Positions 30,263 to 42,618 of a DNA stretch of 64,000 nt are shown one piece after another. The notes under the pieces were generated by a model. It did no database searches, was not told the DNA's origin, and worked only from the letters and a program-made list of their open reading frames with translations. This DNA comes from Lumbricus rubellus (lineage: Eukaryota > Annelida > Clitellata > Crassiclitellata > Lumbricidae): the NCBI GenBank assembly GCA_945859605.1, contig OX243824.1:2613297-2677296 (forward strand), read 5' to 3'. Position 1 is the first letter of the stretch, and each line of letters begins with the position of its first letter. Made by a program: the position numbers and the translations under genes.

Positions 30263-30418
30263 ATCAATAGAATAAAAGAGATGACGAAGATTTTTCGGGT
30301 GCAGATCGAAGTGGAGACGCGTCATCTGAAGCGGATTCGAATTCGTGGTCCTCCGATGGAAGTGACATCCGTGATGGATCAGATCCACAGCATCTTCCAG
30401 GAGGCTCACAAGAAATAA
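30263..30418 (+). CDS. Terminal exon of the macro-domain gene
   Basis: Acceptor TTTTCTTTGCAG ends at 30262, phase 0, matching the previous donor. 51 codons: INRIKEMTKIFRVQIEVETR then RIRIRGPPMEVTSVMDQI, a KH-like strand-helix unit as in PARP14, ending EAHKK and TAA. AATAAA overlaps the stop. The protein therefore ends before any WWE or ADP-ribosyltransferase domain. Confidence 0.68.
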   Translation: MNRIKEMTKIFRVQIEVETRHLKRIRIRGPPMEVTSVMDQIHSIFQEAHKK

Positions 30419-30671
30419 ATCAAGAAGAAGGAGGAGGATTGGTTCGCCACCGTGGTGGGTTTGAAAATATAAATATAAGCCTAGTTTGTCATGTCTGGTT
30501 TTACACAATACACAAGCTTCCATATTACTTAGCACTCCCTTGTAGACATTTTCCTGGGCTTTTTTTACTTCGGTGACCCTCCCCAGCGGGATGTCCATTC
30601 CTTCAGGGCCCCCTTTGTAGCCAATGAATGCGTATTTTCTACTTTGATTTGATTTGTTTATTTATTGCACA

Positions 30672-31596
30672 CTAGCTGGGGTACCCGGCGTTGCCCGGGA
30701 AAATTAGGATTCGACCCACCACAGCCACAACCCCACCACACACGCTCATCCTCTCCCACTTTCTCCCACAAACTCCCTCCACTCCACCCCATGTACCCAC
30801 ACCCCTCCACCCCACCCCATCCACCCCACCCCTCCACCCCCACTTCTCCACTCCCACCCCTCCACCCTCCACACCCCTCCAGCCCCACACCATCCCCCAC
30901 CATCCCATTCTTCTCCTTCCCCACCTTTCCACCCTAGGATTCGGCCACAACCCCACCACACCCCTCCTCCAATCCCACTTCCTCTCTCCAAACTCTCTCC
31001 TCAACACCCCGCCCTTCCAACCCACCCCATCTACCCCACCCACCCCTATCCACCCCACCTCACCCCCACCCCACCCTCCCCTCCCCTCCTCCCCCTCCAT
31101 CCCTCCCACACTCCCACCACTCCCTCCATCTTCCACACCCCTCCAGCCAAACCGCTCAACCCCCTCTCCACCCCTCCAGCTTCCCACTGCTCCCACACCT
31201 CTCCACCCCCCCCCCATCCACCCCACCCATCCACCTCACCCATCCACCCCAACGCTCTACCCCAAACCCCCTCCACCCCATCTTCACCCCAACCCCATCC
31301 ACTCACCACTCCCACCCCTCACACGCCCCCACCCCATCACCCAATCCCTCCGCCCCAAACCCACCGAAAAACACCCCACCGCACTCCGACCCCTGGACCG
31401 GTATTCCACCCGTGAAATATGGGTATTTTCGTGAAAAAAATTTGGGGGGTTTCGCCCCTCACCCTGACCCCCATGGTGGTAGAGAATCGTCAACCCCTCG
31501 ACTTTGCGTCTCATGCCGAGACCTACACATTAGTGAAGGCTTGGAGTGAAAAGGTCAAAAACTGTCGAAATGCATTCCAGTCAAACACACACACAC

Positions 31597-31633
<37 letters not shown>

Positions 31634-31655
31634 ATCTTCACTTTATTAATATAGA
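30672..31655 (-). mobile_element. Non-autonomous Helitron copy 3
   Basis: On the minus strand the start is TCTATATTAATAAAGTG after A, and the end is a CCCGG/CCGGG hairpin followed by GGGTACCCCAGCTAG before T. The interior on the + strand is a CCCCACC-rich degenerate minisatellite plus a CAGA run at 31602-31632. It has the same termini style as copies 1 and 2 but a different body. Confidence 0.8.
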
Positions 31656-31819
31656 TATACAAGTCAAACAGAATAAACATGAGTCACTAAACAGATTGCA
31701 AAAGGAATCAGAAAAGCTAACAGCTTATTATACAGTTCTGACCCCTAGCTCCATGACTATTTATATAACGCGTAGTATTAGTACTGAATTAATTAATTAG
31801 AACATAACTGAAAGTAACA

Positions 31820-31970
31820 GGATAAACATACAATGTAATTATAATAAATAATAATAATAATGCTGAAAATAATTATATTATTAAATAATAATAATAATAA
31901 TAAGTAAGTAATAATACTAAGAGAATAGTAATAGATTATTTATTATATAATAATAATAAGAAGAAATATT
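31820..31970. repeat. AAT-rich microsatellite
   Basis: Runs of AATAAT mixed with AAGTAAG; it probably forms the tail of the LINE fragment on the minus strand to its right. Confidence 0.7.
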
Positions 31971-32039
31971 AGCAACAGCATATTATTGCAGCTGCAAATC
32001 ATCACAGACTACAAAGGATTTGAGACATCAGAAACATCA

Positions 32040-32640
32040 TAATAAACGGTCAGGATTCTAACATACTAACATACAGTGTGCCTATAGTTGCTGCGAGATA
32101 AATTTCTGGTATAAAGACCAAAAGTTAATCAACATTAGCAATAGTTTGTAAACAGAGCCTTTTTAACTTTATTCTTGAAGGTTTATATATACTATTTAGG
32201 CCTACCTTCTTCACATCATCTGACAGAGAATTCCATGAACGAGGACCTAGAATTCGGAAGCTATTAAAGCGACAGGAGGTACGGGCAAAATGAACAACAT
32301 AATTACTCGAACCACGAGTATTAAACAAGTGAAATTGAGACACTGTCATAAAATAATTTTTAAATAATTATGGGGTAAGAGATTAATTTCAAATTTGTAC
32401 ACAAGGACGACAAAAGACAAATAGCACAGGTCATAAATTTTGAGAATATTAAGTTTACTGAATAAAAGGTTGGAATGGGCTAAATAGGGAGAGTGCAAAA
32501 TAATACGACATGCCGCTTTCTGAAGCTTTAAAATTCGGTCTAAGTTGCAGGTTCTGTAAGGAGAAGCCCAAACAACACAACAGTAATTAACATACGGTTC
32601 TAGTAAGGTATGGTATAAAAGCTTCAATTTTTCAGTAGAT
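32040..32640 (-). pseudogene. 5'-truncated non-LTR retrotransposon (jockey/CR1-like RT C-terminus)
   Basis: Two minus-strand frames joined by a shift near 32347: LLYHTLLEPYVNYCCVVWAS, LQKAACRIILHSPYLAHSNL, then FNTRGSSNYV and ILGPRSWNSLSDDVK. This is the standard C-terminal order of jockey/CR1-group polymerases. Confidence 0.75.
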
Positions 32641-32939
32641 AGGCTAGCACATCGTCGGTTGAGAATTATAAGGCTCTATGTCAAGTTTTTGAAAAGAAAA
32701 AAAAATGGTACCACGACGTAGATCTTGTTCAGGGCTATAACGTCCTGTAAGAATCTAAGCTTCATCTTCAATATTGACAGAGATATTTACAATATTAGAA
32801 GGCTCTATGTCCCGTGTTTTCATCTTTTTGAGAATTATAAGGCTCTATGTCCAACAGCAAATAAGACCGCTGCGTACAAGTCACGTGATTTGATTCTATT
32901 GCATATGCAGCAAATAAGAAAATTGCAAATTGTTTAAAG

Positions 32940-33215
32940 CGTAAACAAAATTTAAACGGTCAAAATCCTTCACATAAAGCGCTCAACTTTCACGCGATTT
33001 AATTCAATATTATGTTTCTCTTTTTTGAATTGAAGCTCTGAATCCAGTCAACCGATATGTTAGAACGGTCCAGGAAAGCAGAAAATGCAATGTTCTGTGT
33101 AATCATTTTAATCTGCACGATGGGAGTAATTGACGATGTTTGACTTGGGATATAACTATGCAACAATCGCTATTCTACAATCTACACGCAATGTATGTTC
33201 TCAGTATTAGGCTTA
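32940..33215 (+). repeat. Dispersed 280-bp repeat, copy 1
   Basis: From GTAAACAAAATTTAAACGG through TCTGAATCCAGTCAACCGAT to the CAACAATCGCTATTC block; matches 35245-35515 with scattered changes. Same orientation, no coding. Confidence 0.8.
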
Positions 33216-33718
33216 CATTAATTTGCGGTAGATGGCAAGGTAATTGTTCTTTGATTGTTCGATGCCGCTTTCTACAATAATTGTCTTTGGAATGAATTGT
33301 GAAGAAGTGCTTCTTGGATTGGATGAATGATTCCAAGAGGAATGCTCCTTCTGGAATGGTTCTTTAAAGCCCAAGGTTGGCATTCCAGATTCTTCGGAGA
33401 GAATCTGGAATGCGGGCGTGGCTTAAAGGAATCAATGTACATTTCTTGTCTCTTAATTTTATTTCTATCACTATCTACTTGTTAATGTAATAAAATAATA
33501 AGTTATTAGTACTACCAGCAATAAGTTTATATAGTATTTGTTTAGTGTTTAACAGTTGATTAAGCTATTTATCAAAGCTGCTACTAATTGTACTTTGAAG
33601 CCTAAGAGTGCAAATACAGACTGTTGGAAATAAAAGATGTTTAAAAATTGTGCAAGAGATTTAGGTTTTTTTCTGCTTAAATTGAATGTGACATTAAAAT
33701 GTGTTTTATCTGCCAGTA

Positions 33719-33955
33719 CGGAATATCAAGCATGATGAGAATTGCTTGAATATTATTATTCTATATTATTGAATATTATTTGTTTGAATTCAAGTAGGCC
33801 TATACTAAAGTCCAAGCAATTGCATCATGCTTAATATTATTTCGTTTGAAATCAAGTATACTAAAGTTCAAGCAATTTCATCATGCTTGATATTATTTCG
33901 TTTGAAATCAAGTATACTAAAGTCCAAGCAATTCCATAATGTTTGATATTCCATA
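33719..33955 (+). repeat. 56-62 bp tandem repeat with an inverted arm
   Basis: Three head-to-tail units containing ACTAAAGTCCAAGCAATT and ATCATGCTT. At 33722-33750 ATCAAGCATGATGAGAATTG is an inverted copy of the same core, so the array can fold back. Confidence 0.7.
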
Positions 33956-34434
33956 ATCTTCAAATATCATCATGGGGCGGATATGCTTGCCCAGGTCAAT
34001 TTTTTACCGCCACTAACATAAAAACCTATAAAAGTTTTACGTTTTCATTTTTGTTTAAGATAAAACCAGACAATATATTCCACAGAAAGTCAGTAAGAAC
34101 AAAATCTTAGAATGTTTAAACATTGTATATTGTCATTATAATTCTGTTTATATACCGTTGTGACGGTTTTTAAATTGAACTGAATGTCAATTCTGCAGTC
34201 ATGTCACCGGAATGTGTTGCCTTAGGTCATTATGAGCCTTATTTTTGGCTTGTAGTATTTAACCTTCACTGTTCGATGGCAGCAGGTTTTTCTCACTTTG
34301 GCAAACAATTATCGAACAAAACATGATATGACTCTGGAATTTGTGAGAATTGAATCGTCAAATACTATAAACAACGGCTATGAACAATATAATCTTTTCA
34401 TAATAAGCAAATAAAAACACATTTTCACCCTAAT

Positions 34435-34665
34435 CCTGGCCAAGAAAATCATACTCTTTTCCTAACACAGAGAAGAAAATACAATATTTTCCTAAAACAG
34501 ACAAAGAAATACAATTTTCCCTTAGAACAGGCAAATAAACTACAGTTCTTTAATATTTTCCTAGACCAGACAAAGAAATTATAATTTTTTCCTAGAACAG
34601 ACAAAGAAAAAAATACAATGTTTTCTCAGTGCAGGCAAAGAAACTACAATTTTTTTCCTAGCTAA
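34435..34665 (+). repeat. A-rich tandem repeat, about 40 bp unit
   Basis: About six imperfect units built around AACAGACAAAGAAA...TACAATTTTTTCCTAG. Confidence 0.75.
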
Positions 34666-35244
34666 GCAGAGGATTTGGCTAATGCAATCCAAACGCACTG
34701 AAACGCTGGCCTCTTATCACTCACGTCTAGAGAATGGAAAAAATTAACGTGAAGCCATCGAGAGAAATGTCCTAAGACACAGTAGTGTGCAAATCAGATC
34801 ATACACAAAGGGATAAAGCTGAAAAATCAAATTACACCTATAATACACTAAACACCTTTACCAATATACCATGTTAAGGCAATAACTTTGGGCATTTAAC
34901 CTATTATTGCAAGATAATTGCGAAAAATAAACAAGTCTTGTATTGAGTTTTCACACACGCGCAGGCAAAACCATCTCCACTCCCATGTGAGGGTGTTGGT
35001 CAACCAACCCCGCCACTGCATAATATTTACGGTTCCAGTGGCCCTCTGCCATGGCGCAAGGCTTCTTGTCAATAGCTGCGAAACTGTAGACGTGAATTCT
35101 GGACAAACACACATACATTCTCCCTTATGGATGTAGGCCTGGATAATACGGCAACTTACTAAAATTTTACGATCAACATGTAGCCTACCTGTACACAAGT
35201 CAATAGTAAATTCAAGATTTAAAAGATACAAATTGATTTTAACG
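34666..35244. other. Non-coding stretch
   Basis: No gene or recognisable element. Confidence 0.4.
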
Positions 35245-35515
35245 GGTAAACAAAAATTCAAGCGGTCCAAACGTTTCACATTTATAACCACACAACTTTC
35301 ACGCGATTTAATTCAATATTATTATGTTTCCGTTTCGCATAGAAGCTCTGAATCCAGTCAACCGATAAAATTATGTTAGAATGGTGCACGAAAGCAGAAA
35401 ATGCAGAAAATGAAATGTTCTGTGAAATCATTTTAATCTGCACGATGGGAATAATTGACGATGTTTGACTTGGGATATAACTACGCAACAATCGCTATTC
35501 CGCACGCAACACGTT
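35245..35515 (+). repeat. Dispersed 280-bp repeat, copy 2
   Basis: Matches 32940-33215 (shared TCTGAATCCAGTCAACCGAT and GATGTTTGACTTGGGATATA). Confidence 0.8.
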
Positions 35516-35584
35516 CTGTCGGCTGCGCCAAATTTACGAGAATTGCGGCGTGGTAATAAACCGGTTTGTTTTATGGAAGAGTTA

Positions 35585-36195
35585 GTCATAAGCGAACATA
35601 CAGATAGACAGAGAGACATACTGTGAAACAGACATAGTGGCAGGAGGACACACATACGGAGATAAGCAAACAGACGGACAGAAAGGTAGACAGAGAGACG
35701 CAATGGGAAACGAACATATTTATGGATAGGAGGATATACAATGTACATACATTGTACATATGGGGATAGGCATACATTTAGGCAGCTATACATGTACTTC
35801 TGGGCATAGGAATACAGTAAGGCAGAAGGACTTATTGATAGACCGACATACAGAGAGACATACAGAGAGACAGATGGATAGTCAGATAATTATGCATGGA
35901 ATCAAACAGTCAGACAGATATACAAAGAGCAAGTCAGACTGCTATACAGATACAGAGATAGGCAGATACAAATACAGTCACTCTTACAAAATAGACATAC
36001 ATAAAAAGTATACAGATAGGCAGACAAAGGGACAGATAGGCAGGAACACATACAGATATGCTCATAGATATAAAAATAAACTCACATAGAGACAGATATC
36101 CATACATACATGTACATGCAGGCTTGAAGACATACATACATACATACAGACAGACAGACAGATGGACAGACGGACAGACAAACAAACGGACGTGC
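35585..36195. repeat. Degenerate CAGA/GATA microsatellite region
   Basis: Irregular CAGACA, CAGATA and ACATAC units on the + strand; open frames here are low-complexity artefacts. Confidence 0.8.
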
Positions 36196-36374
36196 AGACG
36201 GACCAACGACGTTCCACAAAAGGCAAATTTCAACAGAAAGCAGCAGCGCTGTTGTACTAGTGTTGTAGTGTCACGAAGCGGTTATCAAGCAAAGACTTCT
36301 ATGGATGCCGGATTCAATCGCTAACCAAAGTCTTTGTTCAACTGAGTGATTAGACGAGAAGCGATTGTTCAGAA

Positions 36375-36620
36375 AAATGATGATGATGATGACGACGACG
36401 ACGATGACGATGACACGACAACAATAACAATGATAATGATGATGACAGTAGTAGCGATAGCAGTAGAAGCAGTAGAAGTTACAGAAGAAACAGTAGCAGT
36501 GACAGTAGTTGCAGCAATAGCATTGAAAGTGTAGCAGCGCCAGTAGTGGCGGTAGCAGCTTAAAAGCAACAGCAACAGCAGCAGCAGCAGTTTTAGTAGC
36601 AACGACAACAACGACGACGA
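36375..36620. repeat. GAT, GTA and CAA trinucleotide-rich tract
   Basis: GATGAT/GACGAC, AGTAGCAG and CAACAACG runs in succession; precedes repeat unit copy B exactly as CAACAA runs precede copy A. Confidence 0.75.
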
Positions 36621-39600
36621 CATCATCAACAACAACAAAATAATTATAATCGCAAAAACATTCCACCATTCTTATTATCAAACAGATCATCTGACCTTCT
36701 CATCGTAAATCTCGTCTCTCCTCCGTTAGATGTCGCATCCGTTGCGCAACGAAGGGGACGTCCAGAAAATACAACTACAGCCCGGGGGGCCACCTACCGA
36801 CGTCGCGCTCGAACCGGAACCGGAAATGCCTCCTCGCGTCGTCGTCGTCCTGCGATGAACGAAGAACGAATGAGGAATGATGGCTGGCGACATCAAGCGG
36901 AGAGTTGGAGCTTTGAGACGAACAGAGCAGGAAATCAATGGATACGCACATACACATGCGCGTGCATTCATCTACATGCGTGGCATACACACATACATAT
37001 GCGTATAGATACATAGACACACACATAGACACACACACATACACACAACACACACACACATATACGCATAGAAAACTATACATGTAGATACATAGACACA
37101 CACACACACAAACGTGTAGATACATAGACACACACACAGGCCTACACACAACACATACACACAACACACACACACAAACACACATATAGGTATAGAAAAC
37201 TATAGATACATACACACACACATATACACACACATATACGTGTAGATACATATACACACAACACACACACACACACACACACAAACACACATATAGGTAT
37301 AGAAAACTATAGATACATAGACACACACATATACACACACATATACGTGTAGATACATAGACACACACACAACACACACAACACACACAAACACACATAT
37401 ACGTATAGAAAACTATAGATACATAGACACACATAAGCATACAGACGCACACACTCGTGCATCCACACAAAAGCATGCACGCATCCATCTACATGCTCAG
37501 ATAGCGCAAAGAAACAGACACACACACACACACACACGCGCGCGCGTATGTGCACACACACCATAAATTATGACTTGTGATGGTTTGGGTGTGTGCGCGT
37601 ATCCGTGCGTGTGTTGTCTGTGTCTTTTTTCTCAGTGTCGGAACGTGTCTGCTACATGTAATGTTTGTGCGTATGTATTTTGACTTATCTCTCTGTCTCT
37701 GTCTCTGTCTATGTCTCTATCTGTCTGTCTGTCTGTCTCTCTCTCTTTCTCTCTCTCTGCCTGTGTTCCTATAAAATGTTCCTATTCAATGTTGATGTTT
37801 ATGATAGCTATAATGGCGATCTCCGTGATTTGCACCAATGGACCGAAACCTTACACGCATAAGGATATTAATGTATTGTGTTATTATTTTGGAGAATAAC
37901 AAAAGGCTTTTGTGCCTTAAAAATACAGTTAAAACTGTACTCACAATCGAATTCTAACGTTGAATACGGCTGTTGACAGTGTTAATCAAACAAGAACTGT
38001 TGCTTGATACTGGCGATGCTATAGAATTATTGTCGTATAATGCAGTAATAATAATACAGCGTTGATCATAGCTTTGGCCATTCAGTGGCATTCATTATCG
38101 CTTCCAGTGCGAGCAAAATATAATAATTATTAACCCGAGATAGGAAAATAGGTTTTGAGGAGATACATGCAGAGACGTAGGAACAGATCTGGGAAGAATG
38201 GGAACACGTAAATAGGAAGGCACATTCCATTGGAAGAACCTTCCTTAGAGTCCTTTTGTGCAATTAAAACTGAAGGCTACTTCTGTGTAACTACAGCCAT
38301 GTTAGCTAATGCAAATGCATTAATAGATATTTTGTGCAACAAATCCAAACCGTCAATAGGTCAATATCCAACGAATAATTATAATAGCACAACAGTTTTA
38401 AAGACTATAATTACACATATCCCGTAAATTGCCTATATATAATTACAAAATATTGCGACAAAAAGGTTTCTAACGACGACACATAATATAGTTTGCACGG
38501 CATGTATTATTATGGCGCAATAAGTTACTTCTTGAGCGCCAGTTTGTTTTGCAGTCACAAACGACATGATCAATTGATAATCATGGCGCTCAGTGTTGCC
38601 ACTGAGGTTTCTGAAATAAACCCAGATTTCCTTCTGAAAAAAAAACAGAAAAACCCATACTATTCCTATAAGGGATTTTAGGCCTCTTTGTTCAAATTAA
38701 GTTGGTTTTTCGCTTGTTCGGATGAGGATTAACAAAATGATCGTCAAATGAGTCGAATAAAATGAAATTACAACTTTTAAATATCAATTATTAAAGTTGT
38801 CAAAGACTCGGCATCCATAATCGAAAAAAAGTTGAATCGATATATTCGTGTGCGCATGCGTAGCAGGTCGAGACCTCCGGAACAATAAACACATAAGACG
38901 CGTGGCTTAAGTTTGCGAAGTTTTAAAGTTGTCCGAAGTTCCGGCCATCACCAATCCAACGTTTTAACCACCTAGGCCTAGAAAATTAATACTCTGCAAC
39001 AACGTTACCGTACTAGAACACTTCCTTGACCTGACCTAGGTCTAGGCCCATATTTTTCATTTCATTTCTGTACATGCCATAGATGTCAACGACTCATCCG
39101 ACCTAGGCTATATTGAGATGTCAAATTGGCTTATTTCTGTGAGGAGCTAATTTTGTGCATCACCAGGTTATAAATTATTCGTGAATTGACAACTTGAGAT
39201 CTTGATTGTGGAGTTTAAAATTAAAATGTGAAAGACACAATCCTTACAAAAAATACAAAATTATGTATTATAACCATTTTACATTGAATTTAACAGAATA
39301 TTCATGCGTTTTAATACAAAAAGTCAACTCACCAAAATAAACCAAGATTTTGCTAGAAAAAATCCAGAAACCCAGACGAAGGCCAAAAACCCAGATCTAG
39401 TGGAAAAATCCCAGCTGTGGTATCACTGGTGGCGCTGCAATTTTATTCAATATCGTAATAATGATCATTATCCGAGTAGGCCTACTAAAATTGTGCAAGA
39501 GATGAAATTGTTCAGAAATGCGTCGTATAATGGCCAATATTTTATTCAATTAAAAGGTGTCTAACTGGCGCAAAAAATTACCCGCATGACTGAAGTTTTA

Positions 39601-41030
39601 ACGTAATCAGTTCACCATATTAATTCAACAGATGATCAGTACTGTTGATCTGTGCGTAAAACAATGAGACAACTTATCGTGGTCGATAAGTAATTTAAAA
39701 TGAAGTTGAGAAGGAAATGACACGAATCGCCTGAGCAGGACAAAAGAAGACGAAAGGAAAGTGACATTGAAATAAACAATATTTGTTTAGAGTAAAGGAA
39801 CTTTATTTTGGGAGAATGGACAAATGCAAAGGCTTCTGACTGCAATATTTGTCTATTTAATACCCGAATATTAATCAATATTTTCAATGGACAGATAGAT
39901 GGATGGATAGACAAGCAGACAAACGCACGTACGTACATGCATACAGACAGACAGACGGCCATGTGGACCGCGACCAAAATGAAGGATACAGACAGGTATA
40001 CATTGACGTAAGCGAAGACAGACAGACAGACATACAGACAGATAGACAGACAGAGGGAGACAAAGAGAACTACACAACAACGGTACATTATTGCCAGGTA
40101 TTTATGAAGCGCCACAGTAAGGCATCAATCGATGGAGTGGAACTATTCTGAATGATGGACTCGATCCTGATCCGTATCCATGCATGTAATAACCGTCTCA
40201 TAGGTACATGTATAACGCATTTTTAAAAAGTTACCTGGTATGGAAAGGCCGATTTAACCGATTAGACGCATATAGACGACTTCATAAGTACATTCAAAAC
40301 CGCTATAAAGGTGTCTAAGTCCAACATTTCTGACCAATTCTGACGTATTTTTATTAATGAAGTGATTGATAGAGCAATCTAACCAACTAGATGCGTATAG
40401 ACGTCTATATACACACATGCTCGACAACGCTATACTGGTGTCTAAGTCCAGCAATTTGGCCAATTCTTTAATAAAGTACGCATTGTTTTTAATAATTATA
40501 CAATGAAACATGCAAGAACTTTATGACTGAGCTTTACCGAACTACATAATTAAACGCGTCGCGTTCCACCATTAAATAACATTTGTCAATAATGTTTAAA
40601 AGGTGTCGAAGAACAAGAAGGTCATTACACAGTACGGAGGAGGAGGGGGAGGAGGAGCAGGAGGAAGAGGAGGAGGAGGAGGAGGAGGAAGACGACGATT
40701 GAACTCTTACTCTTTCCGTATACGTGTCGACCGCTCTGTCGACCCGAAAAATGGAGGATTTGAGTTTCCACCAGCCCCCTTCCTCTTCTGAAGGATAAAG
40801 GTGGAGAGACAGAGCGATGAATAGATATTAATACACGACCTGTTTTTATTTTCTCACTCTCAATTCTAATGTTTCTTTTCCTGTTATTATAAATCTGAAT
40901 GTCGTGTTTCTTGCTTATATATCATTTGTGAAAACGTTTAACATGTGTCGAAATGCATCAAGGTCACTTAAAGGTAACCGACTCAGAGGCAGAGTTTCGA
41001 ATCCCTGATCACTCCGATTCAGTGTTCTCT
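36620..41030 (+). repeat. Repeat unit copy B
   Basis: 36640-36930 and 37600-38300 match copy A. The segment 37620-41030 is followed directly by a second diverged copy (C). Recognisable blocks in order: the TCAGTGTCGGAA...GTGTCTGC block, a CGATCTCCGTG block, CAATTAAAACTGAAGGCTAC, the GAGCGCCA block, AAAGGTGTCTAACTGGCGC (39553), a CAGACAGA run (39940-40060), paired AAAGGTGTCTAAGTCC motifs, a GGAGGA run, and TCACTTAAAGGTAA. A hAT element sits at 38591-39428. No coding potential recognised; a long CA-rich tract occupies 36970-37560. Confidence 0.78.
38591..39428. mobile_element. hAT-type element inserted in copy B, 838 bp
   Basis: Termini CAGTGTTGCCACTG and (reverse strand) CAGTGATACCACAG, flanked by ATGGCGCT (38583-38590) and GTGGCGCT (39429-39436), 7 of 8 identical. 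The uninterrupted site, ATGGCGCTGC, is preserved in copy D near 47640. No transposase frame. Confidence 0.75.
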
Positions 41031-41470
41031 GTGTCGGAATGTGTCTCTCCTAATGTTTGTGTGCATGTATTTTCACGTATGTGTGTATCTGTGTTTGAGT
41101 CTCTTTGTCTTTCTGTGTCTGTGTCCCTATTCCATGTTGATTTTGTGATAGCTATGGCGATCTCCTTGATTTGCACCGATCGACCGAAACCTCGCGCATA
41201 ATGATATTAAAGTATTGTGTTATTTGGAGAATAACAAAAAGCTTGTGTGCCTTAAAAATACAGTTAAAACTGTACGCACTATCGAATTCTAAAGCTGAAT
41301 ACGGCTGTTGACTGTGTGTAAATCAAACAAGAAGTTGCTTGATACTGACGATGCTATAGAATTATTGTCGTATAATGCAATAATAATATAGCATTGTTCA
41401 CTGAATTGACCATTCAGTGTTGTTTCGCTTCCAGGGCGAGTGAATAATTATTAACCCGAGAGATTAAAAC

Positions 41471-41542
41471 ACATTCAGCGCCCGGGACGTATATATACGT
41501 CCTATATCCAGTCATTTAACTTGGCGTGTAGGCGCTGAATGT
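41471..41542. mobile_element. 72-bp hairpin MITE
   Basis: Perfect 12-bp ends ACATTCAGCGCC / GGCGCTGAATGT, with an internal palindrome ACGTATATATACGT. Absent from the same position in copies A and B. No clear target duplication. Confidence 0.55.
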
Positions 41543-41663
41543 GAAATAGGTTCTGAGGATATACAGAGACGTAGGAACAGATCTAGGAAGAATGGCAACA
41601 CGTAAAGAGGGAGTCACATTCCATTGGAAGAACCTTTCCTTGGACCTTTTGTGCAATTAAAAC

Positions 41664-42618
41664 TAGGGCTGTTGTTCGATTAAAAATTTTAATCGAAATT
41701 AATCGTGCGATTAATTTTTTTAATCACAATTAACGCCAAATTAATCGCAATACATTTCCGTCAAATATATGAATCTTACTATTTTCTAAGGACCCCTGAA
41801 GCATATAATTTTAATGACTGATTGCATTATTTCTATTGCAAACATACTCAATAACCTTTGGCTTAGTAGGCTTAGGCCTATTTAATCTGCATTTAGTTTA
41901 TTGAACAGTTTTGTATGACAGACAGATTTGAATTGAAACACTGTTCAAATCAGTCAACTGCTCAAACTCCCGTTATTTTTTCATTTGAGCCACCTTTAAT
42001 TAAAATGATATAGACCTAAATGAAAATTAGACAACCGTTTTCTGACTATCAAAATTAATTATTTATTCAGCCAATTAATTGTATATGCAGACCAGTTTAT
42101 TTACATTGGTCGGTTCAAGAGATGCTCTTATTAATTAACAACAGTAGGTCTACTAGATCTATATTGAACCTCATTATTTTGTCACAATTTTTCACAAGAG
42201 GTTGCGGTTCTTGCCAAACCTCGTCTCAGTTGTCCTTCGGTAAACATTTATCATTTGAAACCTGGATCCAATGGTCTTGCCATCTCCTGGAGTTCAACCA
42301 ATGTAGTCTGACGGGGTGAGGAAACAACTTTAGTGGACGATGCGATGCGGCCGATGTCGACGGCTTGTCGTTAGCGTTTGACGCATGTTAGGCGATAATT
42401 GAGCAAAGAATTGCTACGATAATAGCCCACTCAAATTCTTTTTGGGAATATTTGCCAAAGAATGTATGACTAGTTTTAAGTATGAGCCTTTCGTTTCAAC
42501 GAGTTTTCTGTCTCTGATTCCATTTTAATCGCGTACGATTAATGCGTTAAAATTTTTAATCGCAACATTTTTTAACGCGTTAATCGCACGCGTTAACGCG
42601 ATTAAATCAACAGCCCTA
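41664..42618. mobile_element. hAT-type element inserted in copy C, 955 bp
   Basis: Ends TAGGGCTGTTG / CAACAGCCCTA, then subterminal repeats rich in TTAATCGC / GCGATTAA. Flanked by perfect 8-bp ATTAAAAC (41656-41663, 42619-42626). Copies A and B show the empty site CAATTAAAACTGAAG with one ATTAAAAC. No transposase frame. Confidence 0.88.

Noticed and set aside
30658..31434. 247-codon Pro-rich open frame
   Set aside because: Translation of the CCCCACC minisatellite inside Helitron copy 3, whose termini define the locus better.
40930..41000. tRNA-like gene around GAGTTTCGAATCCCTG
   Set aside because: A B-box-like string is present, but no A box lies at a suitable distance and the block belongs to the long repeat unit.
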